A stretch of DNA of 39,060 nt, taken from NCBI GenBank assembly GCA_003151425.1, contig PLXO01000047.1, positions 17,191 through 56,250 of the forward strand. The letters are read 5' to 3'. The translations under genes and the position numbers were made by a program. A model generated the notes under the pieces. The model saw only the letters and a list, made by a program, of their open reading frames with translations. It had not been told where the DNA came from and did not search any database. The number at the start of each line of letters is the position of its first letter. Position 1 is the stretch's first letter. The stretch comes from Acetobacteraceae bacterium (lineage in GTDB: Bacteria; Pseudomonadota; Alphaproteobacteria; Acetobacterales; Acetobacteraceae). This document shows, in pieces, positions 8,010 to 15,806 of the stretch.

Positions 8010-8042
8010 ATGTGAGTCACATATACTAACGTCTTGTTCAAT
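8010..8042 (-). promoter_or_regulatory. candidate promoter with 13-bp palindromic operator for the HGGxSTG operon
   Basis: ATGTGAGTCACAT (8010-8022) is a perfect palindrome around a central G. On the minus strand it overlaps the end of a TATATG hexamer, which follows TTTGCA after 16 bp, a plausible sigma-70 promoter. A protein bound to the palindrome would cover the -10 region. The cognate regulator is not identified. Confidence 0.45.
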
Positions 8043-8261
8043 GCAAACCAACATTTGTGCCGATACCCGGCGGCGGACGGATGCGGCGGCAGCAAGCAAG
8101 GAGGCCAGCGGACACGGAGGCTGACGCGGGCAAGCCGCGTTTCACGGGGAAGGTTCCAATGGCGCTTCACCGCGACGCCGGACGCGCATGCCGCGAGGCC
8201 TTGCGCGCGGCGGCAGAGGGTTCCTTCTGCGCGGCGCAGGCCGATCCGCTGTGATCTGATC

Positions 8262-8403
8262 GGCGTTCATCCGCGTTCATCTGCGGCTGAATATTCTTGC
8301 TTGCTGACCTGGCCCGCTCGGTAGCGTCAAACAGGTAGAAAGAATTTGGAGCCGCAGATGAACGCGGATGAACGCGGATGAACGCGGATAAGTCAGCAAG
8401 CAA
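8262..8403. repeat. interleaved inverted repeats (A-B-A'-B'), remnant of a repeat-bounded element
   Basis: Arm A (about 8262-8287, GTTCATCCGCGTTCATCTG and flanks) is repeated inverted from about 8351 as the GCCGCAGATGAACGCGGATGAACGC type, followed by a further GGATGAACGC unit. Arm B (CTTGCTTGCTGAC, about 8293-8306) recurs inverted at about 8390-8402. The order A-B-A'-B' would give a pseudoknot-like fold. There is no gene between the arms. Repeats of this 'GATGAACGC' type are often seen around GxxExxY genes, so this may be an empty element; that link is inference. Confidence 0.6.
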
Positions 8404-8404
8404 G

Positions 8405-8710
8405 CTTGAGTGCGCCGGCGCGCCGCAGTTTCATGAGGGGGTTGTACGTTTCCCTGTTCGGTGGCTGGCGCTTCGGTTTGAATATCAGCAAAGGGTGGCA
8501 AGCGGACGTAAGGCCCCGGGGCCTGCGCGGATGGGGCGCGACTCGAAGGACTCTTGCTGTCGAGGAAGCGCCAGTCGTTGGCGCCGCGATGCTTGCCATA
8601 TTGGGCCATATACGGCGTTGACGCGTAGATCACCGATAGAAATGTCACTCCCGTCTCCGTTAGAAATGTCACCTGGACAACCTGTCCCCGCGCCGATGCT
8701 CAACTAAGAG
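8405..8710. mobile_element. intergenic stretch with IS-end-like direct repeats
   Basis: No convincing gene is present. TAGAAATGTCAC occurs twice, at 8637-8648 and 8661-8672, 24 bp apart. Such short direct repeats with an AAATGTCAC core resemble the multiple terminal repeats of IS21-family ends, so this is probably a fragment left by an insertion sequence. No transposase remnant that I can identify lies beside it. Confidence 0.35.
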
Positions 8711-9649
8711 CTATCGTGTATCCGCCGCGCGTCTAAAAATCCCTCTTATCGACCGAAGAGCAACATCGCCAACCAACCCAGCTGCAAGGGCCAGGGATAT
8801 CCCTGTCGCTGTCAACGGGTAGGCGCCATTCGGATCGCTGATATCAGTGAGCCTCGGCACAAGGATGATGGAAAGTATGGCGGCTACTATCATGCAGCCG
8901 ATCAAATAGAACGCGATTTCCATCATCTTTGGTCGACTACCTTTTGGTGCCCTTTGTTCGTCAAACACTCCAAGTCGCATGATTAAGTTGAAGCCGATCG
9001 CACCGATAGCCCCAAGGGATCCGTACCGCGCCAATGTCAGAAACAACTCCAGTTGCGAGTAATGGGTCTTCTCAGCATCCATGCTTGCCATATCATGTTG
9101 TTCCAATACCGACATAATATCAAGGTTCAGCTTATCGATCCGACGGTCGAAATCTGCCAATTCGTCGTGCGCCCTTTTTAAGGCGTCGATCGACCTGTTC
9201 GCCTCAGGTAGCGTGTTGGCATTGATGCCGCTATCAACCGATTCTCCGTGAATGAACCTGCCGCAATCCGGCTGGGTAATCATTGCGACTTTAGCAGCGC
9301 CGACTGCGTTCATTGCAAGACGGCATTGTTCAGCCAGCCCAGGATATTTCCTCTGTCCCGAAAGCTTTTCGTCTGTCAATCTGCTTCTGAGACTCTCAAG
9401 TGAGGATTCTCGCACCTTCAGGGACCGCATGGCCGCGGAGTCGACGCCGCTTGGCATATGCATTTGAAGACGGTCGACTGACAAAAAGAACGGTAGCGCC
9501 GTTGCGATTAGGACGATAACCATCGCGACCGCAGATGATATATTTGCGATTACCGCAACCGGCGATCTCGTCCCTACGACTCTGGTCTGCTGATCAGCCT
9601 CTTGTTGACCGCGCAGATTGGAGCCATCGGTCTCCGCTTTCTTCGCCAT
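8711..9649 (-). CDS. unknown membrane protein with four predicted TM helices
   Basis: 312 residues, not recognised. A charged N-terminus is followed by a first membrane helix (about residues 32-58, AVIANISSAVAMVIVLIATA). A long, probably periplasmic or cytoplasmic, helical region of about 140 residues follows, with charged heptad-like stretches and two cysteines (AEQCRLAMN, TQPDCGRFIHG). Three more helices follow: LELFLTLARYGSLGAIGAIG, a MEIAFYLIGCMIVAAILSII segment, and one near the C-terminus (GISLALAAGLVGDVAL). The ATG at 9649 is chosen because AGGGGGA lies seven bases upstream; a TTG further out is less likely. The gene is visibly more AT-rich than its neighbours and is flanked by IS remnants, which suggests horizontal acquisition. 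Confidence 0.7.
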   Translation of the reverse strand: MAKKAETDGSNLRGQQEADQQTRVVGTRSPVAVIANISSAVAMVIVLIATALPFFLSVDRLQMHMPSGVDSAAMRSLKVRESSLESLRSRLTDEKLSGQRKYPGLAEQCRLAMNAVGAAKVAMITQPDCGRFIHGESVDSGINANTLPEANRSIDALKRAHDELADFDRRIDKLNLDIMSVLEQHDMASMDAEKTHYSQLELFLTLARYGSLGAIGAIGFNLIMRLGVFDEQRAPKGSRPKMMEIAFYLIGCMIVAAILSIILVPRLTDISDPNGAYPLTATGISLALAAGLVGDVALRSIRGIFRRAADTR

Positions 9650-9869
9650 TTGGTAGATCCCCCTGACATTTCGCAATATTATCGCAAGTGCGTCAATTCA
9701 GCCATCTCGGAAGCAAGGTCAGCGCGGGGACGGTTGAGGCCCAAGATGAACCGTCGTCATACAGCTGGGTCCGCCGACGTGCCAGAATCACGCATGATAA
9801 CGTTCTGTATCATTCCTGAGACGCCAGGAACTGCGGCACAGTCGCTCGCTTCGACCGGCGTCTTCCGGG

Positions 9870-10016
9870 AATGTCCGCTTCCGCAAGCTCCTCCGCCGCG
9901 GCAACCTCACGTCCAAGCGGCATCTCCAGCAAAGGATCGAGAGCTGCATCGCGTACCTCAACGCCACCATGGTTAAGCCGTTCCGCCGGACGATACAAGG
10001 CAAGCCGCTGATGACT
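9870..10016 (+). pseudogene. IS630-family transposase, C-terminal remnant
   Basis: One frame reads FRKLLRRGNLTSKRHLQQ, then IESCIAYLNATMVKPFRRT and IQGKPL. This matches the end of IS630-type transposases, where LRRGNFTS...YFNATMAKPFKWTYQGKPL is usual. No start and no catalytic DDE region are present upstream, so only the tail survives. It lies in the 406-bp gap between the membrane protein and the CpXC gene; the remaining part of the gap (9650-9869) shows no gene. Confidence 0.65.
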
Positions 10017-10055
10017 TGCGATGCCCAAGCGGGTTGGGACTTCCGGCAGGATGCA

Positions 10056-10757
10056 CTAGGACAGCGGCTCCGGCACGGCCTCCGGCACCAGCAGCCGGTT
10101 GACATCGACGAATGGTCCGGCCTCCATGGACAGCAGCGTGTCCCGCCAAGCCGGATCGCCTGCGATCGAGTCATACAGCTCCCGCGGCACCCGCAGCGTG
10201 ACCCCCGGCGCGTCGCCGTCGCCCCGCAGCCAGCCCAGCACCAACGTCCCGTCGGCGACGTCCCACAACCGCAGCTCGCTGTCGCCGGAAAGATTTGCCG
10301 CCGCGCCGGCGCGCAGCAGGGCCGCCTTCACCGTCTCCAACACGCCGTCGCGCACTGCATGTTCGGCGCACAGCAGTTTCTCGCGCAGGCCCGCCCAGCC
10401 GAACGTGACGCGCACGCTGAGCCGCTCGCCGATCTGGCGCGAGGCCAGCGGCGCGGTCGGGCCGAAGCTGCGATCGAACATCGCGCGTGCGCCCTGCTCG
10501 AACGCCGCCCATTCTCCGAGCCGGTCCAACGGCAGCACCAGAATCCACTGGCCGCGCCCAAGGTCGAGATAGGTCAGCGACGGATCGATGCGGAACACCG
10601 TGCCGCAGGCGGGACAGCTTCCCCGCTGGTAGGTTCCGTCCAGGATGGCCGCGCGCAGATCCGGACGCCGATCCGCGTTCAGGCTCTCGGCCACCTCGAA
10701 CTCGACCCCGGTCGTGCATTCCGGACAGGCAAAGGTTTCGTGGCGAAACAGCGACAT
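10056..10757 (-). CDS. CpXC domain protein
   Basis: 233 residues. The N-terminus carries two CPxC knuckles, CPEC (about residues 10-13) and CPAC (about 48-51, RGSCPACGTVFRID), the signature of the CpXC family, which should bind zinc. The remainder is a mixed alpha/beta region with no recognised catalytic motif. GGAGGGA six bases before the ATG at 10757 sets the start. The gene begins 14 bases after the stop of the upstream HExxH metallopeptidase gene, so the two form an operon. CpXC proteins have no established function that I know of. The pairing suggests that it acts with, or guards against, the peptidase; this is inference. Confidence 0.8.
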   Translation of the reverse strand: MSLFRHETFACPECTTGVEFEVAESLNADRRPDLRAAILDGTYQRGSCPACGTVFRIDPSLTYLDLGRGQWILVLPLDRLGEWAAFEQGARAMFDRSFGPTAPLASRQIGERLSVRVTFGWAGLREKLLCAEHAVRDGVLETVKAALLRAGAAANLSGDSELRLWDVADGTLVLGWLRGDGDAPGVTLRVPRELYDSIAGDPAWRDTLLSMEAGPFVDVNRLLVPEAVPEPLS

Positions 10758-10771
10758 GCGAGATCCCTCCG

Positions 10772-12016
10772 TTACGCAGCGGCGAGCGGAGTGCGGGCAT
10801 CGAGTGTCGGAATATCGGCGTAGCATGGGTGGCTTGTCGGCAGTTGGCCGAGCATCCGCACCGAGTAGACCTCGGCGAACCATTCGTGCGGCGAGCGGAA
10901 CTGGTAGTTGCTCACCTGCTGATCGCGGGCGGCAATCGCGTAGCTCCACCATTCGCCGGCGTAGGATTCGATGTAGACACGTCCGTCGTTGGCAACGGAA
11001 GCGGCGGTGCCCCGGTCGGCGCGCCAGAGCGCGTTCGAATGGTTCGCGTACACCGCTTTACACCAAACGACGGTCGCGTCCGTGCGTATCGCCTCGTCCG
11101 GGACCACCTCCGGCAGATCGCCCGTGGTCAGGCATGCATTCAGCAGCGGCTTGATGATTTCATCCGCCAGGGTGGCTGCGCTCGCGTAGGTGGTCTTGAA
11201 TCGCGTAACCGCGAACGTGAGGATCGTTTCGGGGGTCTCGGTCCGCCAGCCGCCGAACCTAAGGTCGTCGCCCTTGGATTTCATGTAGCGGACGGCTGCA
11301 TCGACGGAATGGCCGATCTCGTGCAGGGTGGTTGAGGTGAAGCTGTTGAGCTGGACGTCGCCCGCCGCCGTCTCATAGGTTTTCGTGTTCGCGGCACTCA
11401 GCTCGCCCGCGTTGATTATGATCGACGCGTCGTCTTTGGAATGGCTCGAATCACCCTTCTCCTTCGACACCACGATGCTTTTGAGCATGTCGTTCTGTTT
11501 GACCTGACCCTCGGGGAGGCTGTTCAGCAGTTTGAATAGCAAGGGGAGCGACTTGGATCCCAGGTCGCCGGAGACGGCGTCTATATTGAACAGCTTCTCG
11601 ATCGCCACCATCAAGAGAGCAAGATCATCTGGGCTCGGGGCCCTGTCACCGAGGGCCACGGCCTTTTCACGCAATTCCTCGTCTGAGAGCTCCCGATAGT
11701 CCCGCGACTTGGCGATAGCCTCGACGTATTTCGTCTGCCTCTGGGCGCGTATTGTAATCTTGGTCAGCCACTGCGTGCTCGTCGTGCTTCCCGCGGTAAA
11801 CGAGTCCGTGGTCACCGTGCCCGATATGGCGGAGAGGGCATCGGCGTATGGTCCAGTAGAGAAGAACTCAAGATCGTCCTCTTCAATTGCAGACAGCACC
11901 TGCCGGACTTCGTCGAGTGCCGCTTTCGCGGCCTCCTGCAATAGTGCAACGTCCACCGACCGGGCGATGTCGCCGAACGCCCTGCGGAACTTCCTGTCGT
12001 CAACCGTATCGCTCAT
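10772..12016 (-). CDS. putative zinc metallopeptidase (HExxH) of unknown role
   Basis: 414 residues. The zinc-binding helix is [14 protein letters not shown] at 232-245, and a likely third ligand is the Glu in [16 protein letters not shown] (E382, or E378), a layout like gluzincin-type peptidases. The N-terminal 200 residues are hydrophilic and helical with no signal peptide or membrane segment, so the protein is predicted cytoplasmic or exported by a dedicated machine. The zincin domain so placed recalls effector or toxin peptidases such as the lethal-factor group, but I cannot show homology. The ATG at 12016 follows GGGGAAGG. The gene heads an operon with the CpXC gene and is divergent, across 122 bp, from a gene for an unknown 160-residue protein. 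Confidence 0.75.
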   Translation of the reverse strand: MSDTVDDRKFRRAFGDIARSVDVALLQEAAKAALDEVRQVLSAIEEDDLEFFSTGPYADALSAISGTVTTDSFTAGSTTSTQWLTKITIRAQRQTKYVEAIAKSRDYRELSDEELREKAVALGDRAPSPDDLALLMVAIEKLFNIDAVSGDLGSKSLPLLFKLLNSLPEGQVKQNDMLKSIVVSKEKGDSSHSKDDASIIINAGELSAANTKTYETAAGDVQLNSFTSTTLHEIGHSVDAAVRYMKSKGDDLRFGGWRTETPETILTFAVTRFKTTYASAATLADEIIKPLLNACLTTGDLPEVVPDEAIRTDATVVWCKAVYANHSNALWRADRGTAASVANDGRVYIESYAGEWWSYAIAARDQQVSNYQFRSPHEWFAEVYSVRMLGQLPTSHPCYADIPTLDARTPLAAA

Positions 12017-12138
12017 GGCCCGCGCCTTCCCCGTGGCGCCAGGTTAGCATAAATTCGCGTGATCGCGCGAGTTGCGATCGCAAGCCGCGACCTGGCGCGA
12101 CAGGCTAAGGTCTGGTGCGCGGACAGCGGAGTCTCCCA

Positions 12139-12621
12139 ATGGCCGAAAGACAGGATCAGGTGGCATGGATCGGGCGGGTGCTTGGTGTCGCGCTGGCGCC
12201 CGCCCCCGGTGCGTCGCCGACAACGCTGGCCGCGCGCTGGAGGGCCGCCCGCGCGGCGTGGCAGGCCGCGAGCGATGCAGCGGACACGCAGCTCTCCGCC
12301 CTGAACGTGGCGCTGGTCGCCCGGGGTGACTCGGATCTCCGGCGTATTGCCGAGTTTGGACTGGGTGCCGTGGTCGGTGGCCAGAAGGTGCGGTTGATGG
12401 CCGCCATCATGGAGATCGGCGATGGCAGCGACTCTGCAACGTTCGCCAAGGCCGGGCGCAAATTGGCTGCGCTGGCCCGGGCGTTCCTTGGGCACCTGGC
12501 GGCGAATGAGCGGGTCACGGCGTGCGACGAAAACCCTTACGGCGTTCGCGTGGCCCTCCGCGCCACGCTGACGCCGGCGCTCACCGGGTTGCTGAACGTG
12601 GTCGAAACGCCCGCATCGTGA
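12139..12621 (+). CDS. hypothetical alpha-helical protein divergent from the metallopeptidase
   Basis: 160 residues, not recognised. It is helical, opens MAERQDQVAWIGRVLGVAL, has a central segment LRRIAEFGLGAVVGGQKVRL, and ends with a distinctive CDENPYGVRVALRATLTPAL. No catalytic residues, signal peptide or membrane helix are seen. The ATG at 12139 has only a weak upstream GGAG. The coding frame shows consistent GC at third positions, which favours it over the antisense frame. It overlaps the end of the convergent DMT transporter gene by 41 bp. The position beside the metallopeptidase/CpXC operon suggests a shared system, which is inference. Confidence 0.6.
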   Translation: MAERQDQVAWIGRVLGVALAPAPGASPTTLAARWRAARAAWQAASDAADTQLSALNVALVARGDSDLRRIAEFGLGAVVGGQKVRLMAAIMEIGDGSDSATFAKAGRKLAALARAFLGHLAANERVTACDENPYGVRVALRATLTPALTGLLNVVETPAS

Positions 12622-13567
12622 AGCGGCGTGCCGTCGCCGGGCGTACTCCGATCGGCGGTGCGGACGCATAGGATCGCTCGAATTCGTCACTGCCAGGTCG
12701 TCCGAAGGCCAGATCCGCCACGACCGCGAGCATCACGATGGCACCGCCCAAGCCGGTCGCGAGGGATGGCATCTCGCCGAAGGCCGCCCATACCCAGACA
12801 CAGGCCAGCGGCACTTCCAGCGCGCCGATCAGAGCCGATCGCGTGGCGGAGATCAGTCGCGTTCCCACCGTGAGCAGCAGCAGACCAAGGCCGAACTGCA
12901 CGCCAAACCCGACGAACCAGATCAGATGCGGCCCGAATGCCGTGGCGGGATGCGCGAACGGCAGCATGACGATCGCGGTCGCAAACGCCGACAGGCAGGC
13001 GGCCGGCAGCATCGAGACGTGACGGTGGTGGCGGACGACCACCATCAAGATGGACATCAGCACCGTCATCGCGACGGCGAGCAGGTCGCCAACGAGATGG
13101 CCTTCCAGTCGCGCGGCGTTGAACATGACCGCGACGCCCAGCAGCGTCAGCAGACTGGCGAGCAGCGTCGATGCCCGCTCCCGCGCGCCGGTCGACAGCC
13201 ATGCGAGCGCCGCCGTCATGAATGGCGCGGTGGCATTGATGATGGCGACGTCGGCCACCGTCGTCTGCCGCAATGAGTTGACGAAACAGATCGTCGCCAC
13301 CGTCGAGCAGGCGGCGGCGAACAGGCCGATACGACCCATCGAGCGGATCGTCGCTAGTGTCGCGCCGCGGTGGCACCAGACGATGTAGCCGGCGATGAAC
13401 AGCCCGCCGAACAGTCCACGCCAGAACAGCACTGTCCATACGTCCTGCTGGATCAGGCGCGCGAAATATCCCGCCGCACTGAACACCAGCGCAGAGCCGA
13501 GGATCAGCAGTTCGCCACGCGCGCCGCGACCTGGCGTTGCCGACATCATGAGCTGGGTTGCTGACAT
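12581..13567 (-). CDS. DMT/EamA family permease
   Basis: A 328-residue inner-membrane protein with about ten hydrophobic helices in two EamA repeats; each has the small-residue and Gly/Pro pattern of the drug/metabolite transporter superfamily (ELLILGSALVFSAAGYFARL at the start, and LIGALEVPLACVWVWAAFGE in the second half). Members export amino acids or other small metabolites by proton exchange. The C-terminal 40 residues are a basic tail that overlaps the convergent gene. Start 13567 is the first ATG but has no good ribosome-binding site; ATGs eight codons in are alternatives. It is divergent from a YafY-type regulator whose likely operator lies between them, so it is probably the regulator's target. 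Confidence 0.85.
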   Translation of the reverse strand: MSATQLMMSATPGRGARGELLILGSALVFSAAGYFARLIQQDVWTVLFWRGLFGGLFIAGYIVWCHRGATLATIRSMGRIGLFAAACSTVATICFVNSLRQTTVADVAIINATAPFMTAALAWLSTGARERASTLLASLLTLLGVAVMFNAARLEGHLVGDLLAVAMTVLMSILMVVVRHHRHVSMLPAACLSAFATAIVMLPFAHPATAFGPHLIWFVGFGVQFGLGLLLLTVGTRLISATRSALIGALEVPLACVWVWAAFGEMPSLATGLGGAIVMLAVVADLAFGRPGSDEFERSYASAPPIGVRPATARRFTMRAFRPRSATR

Positions 13568-13590
13568 GGGCGGACCCTAGCCACCGCCTC

Positions 13591-13608
13591 CTGACAGCGT
13601 ATTGTCAG
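13591..13608. promoter_or_regulatory. inverted repeat CTGACA-N6-TGTCAG, probable YafY-type operator
   Basis: CTGACAGCGTATTGTCAG is a perfect 6-6-6 inverted repeat in the 98-bp spacer between the DMT permease and the WYL regulator. CTGACAG/TGTCAG half sites are typical of YafY-like HTH-WYL proteins. A weaker look-alike lies at about 13620-13637. Confidence 0.6.
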
Positions 13609-13665
13609 CAGTGTTTCGACTGCCAGGGGGACAGCAGTGTTCGGCTTCCGAGGGAAGGCCGCTGC

Positions 13666-14364
13666 ATGCGCCGTGCCGATCGTCTGTTCGACATAATCCA
13701 GCGCCTGCGCAGTGCACGCGGGCCGTTGACCGCCGCCGCGATTGCCGAGCAGCTCGAAGTCACCGTCCGCACCGTCTACCGCGATATCGCCGCCTTGCAG
13801 GCACGGCGCGTGCCGATCGAGGGTGCGGCGGGGATCGGCTACGTGCTGCGGCGTGGATTCGACCTGCCGCCGCTGATGTTCACCGCCGAGGAGATCGACG
13901 CGATCGTCACCGGTGCCCGCCTGGTGCGCCGGCTGCGCGATCCAAAGCTGCAGGAAGCGGCCGAGAGCGTGCTGGCAAAGGTCGCCACGGTGCTACCCGA
14001 GGCGCTGCGCGGTCCTCTGCTCGACGCGCCGTTGTTTGTCTCCAGCGGTAGCGCGGCGGCGGCCGAAGGCGTCGATCTGGCGGAGGTGCGCAGTGCCATC
14101 CACGCCGCGCGCAAGCTGCGCATCGCTTATCTGGATGGGCAGGGGCGTCAGACGCGGCGGACGATCTGGCCGATCGCCATGGCCTATTACGTGGACGTGA
14201 CGCTGATCGCCGCCTGGTGCGAGCTGCGCAACGATTTTCGTCACTTCCGCGTCGATCGGATTACCCGGTCAGTGATCCTCGATGAACGCTTTCCGGCCGA
14301 TCATGCGAAGCTGCTCGCGGAAGGGCTGGCGCTGCCGAAGGATCGCGAGGTGCTGGCGCATTGA
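13666..14364 (+). CDS. YafY-family HTH-WYL transcriptional regulator
   Basis: 232 residues. The N-terminal HTH_11 domain (ADRLFDIIQRLRSARGPLTA, then VTVRTVYRDIAALQ) binds DNA. The WYL sensor domain covers about 135-215 (AARKLRIAYLDGQGRQTRRT, then DFRHFRVDRI). WYL domains sense small ligands, often nucleotides or metabolites. The ATG at 13666 follows GAGGGAAGG. The gene is divergent from the DMT permease, and the palindrome between them is the probable binding site for autoregulation and control of the permease. Confidence 0.9.
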   Translation: MRRADRLFDIIQRLRSARGPLTAAAIAEQLEVTVRTVYRDIAALQARRVPIEGAAGIGYVLRRGFDLPPLMFTAEEIDAIVTGARLVRRLRDPKLQEAAESVLAKVATVLPEALRGPLLDAPLFVSSGSAAAAEGVDLAEVRSAIHAARKLRIAYLDGQGRQTRRTIWPIAMAYYVDVTLIAAWCELRNDFRHFRVDRITRSVILDERFPADHAKLLAEGLALPKDREVLAH

Positions 14365-14408
14365 ACAACGTGTATGGGTGAGCTGGCACGGCGTTTGCGC
14401 ACGGATAG

Positions 14409-14488
14409 GATCGAGAGGATCGGATCGAAAGGATCGGATCGACAACATCGGATCGAGAGGACCGGATCGAGAACATCGGATCAAGCGG
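14409..14488. repeat. 14-bp tandem repeat array, 5.7 units, iteron-like
   Basis: Units start at 14409, 14423, 14437, 14451, 14465 and 14479 (partial), with consensus GATCGAGAGGATCG. Each unit holds up to two GATC sites. It fills the spacer between the WYL regulator and the cyclopropane-synthase gene, ending 44 bp before its ATG. It is not a CRISPR array because there are no spacers. Confidence 0.95.
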
Positions 14489-14532
14489 AGGCCTCGGTTT
14501 ATTCGCGCACCGATACCTAACAGGAAGTGACC

Positions 14533-15735
14533 ATGCGGCTGCTCTCGAATCTGCTGACCAAATTCATCCAGACCGGAACACTACGCGTCATCGACAGCCG
14601 CGGCTCGTCGCATGTCTTCGGTGGCAAAGCACCCGGCCCCGCCGTCGCGCTGCGGCTGCACGATCGCGCGCTTGGCATCAAGCTGGCTCTCAACCCGGAG
14701 CTGTACGCCGGCGAGGCCTACATGGACGGGACGCTGACGTTCGAGGACGGATCGGACGTGGGCGATCTGATGCATCTGTTCTCGCTCAATCGCGGCGGCC
14801 TGGCCGGATACGCCTCGCAGCGTCTGCTGCGGCGATCCTGGCGGGCGGCGCGGCGCTGGCATCAGGCGAACCGGGTCGGTGTCGCGGCCGCGCGGGCAAG
14901 GCATCACTACGACGTGCCGACCGAGATCTACCGGTTGTTCCTGGATGACGGCTTGAACTACTCGTGCGCCTTCTTCGAGGACCCGGCGGCCGACACGCTC
15001 GAGCAAGCGCAACAAAAAAAGCTCCGGCGCGCGACGGCCAAGCTGGGCCTGCGGCCGGGCATGACGGTGGCCGAGATCGGCTCGGGCTGGGGCTCGTTCG
15101 CGATCCACCTTGCCGCAGCGACCGGCGCGCGGGTTACGGCGATCAACGTCTCGCCGGCGCAGATCAGTGTGGCGCGCGAGCGGGCGCTGGCCGCCGGAGT
15201 GGGCGACCGCGTTGAATTCCTCGAGATGGACTACCGGAACCTGTCCGGCCGCTTCGACCGTGTGGTATCCGTCGGCATGATGGAGCATGTCGGCATCGGC
15301 CATTTCGATGCATATTTCGGCAAGATCCGCGACCTGCTGACCGACGATGGGTATGCCTTTGTCCACTGTATCGGTCGCGTAACGCCACCCGGCACGACGG
15401 GGCCGTTCATCCGCAAGCACATCTTTCCCGGCGGCTACGTGCCGGCCCTGTCCGAGGTGTTCGCCGCGACCGAGCGCGTCGGGCTTTGGGTCGCCGACAT
15501 GGAAGTGCTCCGCCGGCACTACGAGTACACGCTGCAGCACTGGCGCGATCGCTTTGCCGCCAACCGTGCGCAGGCGGTCGGGTTGGCGGACGAGCGGTTC
15601 TGCCGCATGTGGGAATACTATCTTGCCGCGGTGCAGGTTGGCTTCCGCAACGGCTCGAACATGGTGTTTCAGCTCCTGTTGTCGATCAGAAACGACGCGG
15701 TTCCTATTGTGCGCGACTTCATGGTTCAGCGTTGA
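14533..15735 (+). CDS. cfa: cyclopropane-fatty-acyl-phospholipid synthase family methyltransferase
   Basis: A 400-residue SAM-dependent enzyme that would add a methylene bridge (or methyl group) to unsaturated fatty acyl chains of membrane phospholipids. The family signatures are HHYDVPTEIYRLFLDDGLNYSCAFF (bicarbonate and lipid region; conserved Cys kept), the SAM loop EIGSGWGS at 181-188, and MMEHVG. The usual Cys in the GCGWG loop is Ser here. The C-terminal HYEYTLQHWRDRF and MWEYYLAAVQVGFRNG are also typical. The ATG at 14533 is set by AGGA seven bases upstream, rather than the GTG at 14527. The preceding 14-bp repeat array may contain its control sites. Confidence 0.9.
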   Translation: MRLLSNLLTKFIQTGTLRVIDSRGSSHVFGGKAPGPAVALRLHDRALGIKLALNPELYAGEAYMDGTLTFEDGSDVGDLMHLFSLNRGGLAGYASQRLLRRSWRAARRWHQANRVGVAAARARHHYDVPTEIYRLFLDDGLNYSCAFFEDPAADTLEQAQQKKLRRATAKLGLRPGMTVAEIGSGWGSFAIHLAAATGARVTAINVSPAQISVARERALAAGVGDRVEFLEMDYRNLSGRFDRVVSVGMMEHVGIGHFDAYFGKIRDLLTDDGYAFVHCIGRVTPPGTTGPFIRKHIFPGGYVPALSEVFAATERVGLWVADMEVLRRHYEYTLQHWRDRFAANRAQAVGLADERFCRMWEYYLAAVQVGFRNGSNMVFQLLLSIRNDAVPIVRDFMVQR

Positions 15736-15806
15736 AGAGATGCCGAGAAGTAACGAATCATCCGATGGGGACCGTGACTCGCCACCCCGTCATGGCCGGC
15801 GACCGT

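Noticed and set aside
8057..8254. 65-codon plus-strand frame after the HGGxSTG promoter
   Set aside because: No ribosome-binding site and no recognisable family; it may be chance in GC-rich DNA, though a small protein cannot be excluded.
12013..12690. 225-residue minus-strand frame opposite the 160-residue gene
   Set aside because: Arg/Gln-rich composition typical of an antisense shadow; it overlaps real genes on both sides.
14409..14488. CRISPR array
   Set aside because: The units are directly adjacent, without spacers, and no cas genes are present.
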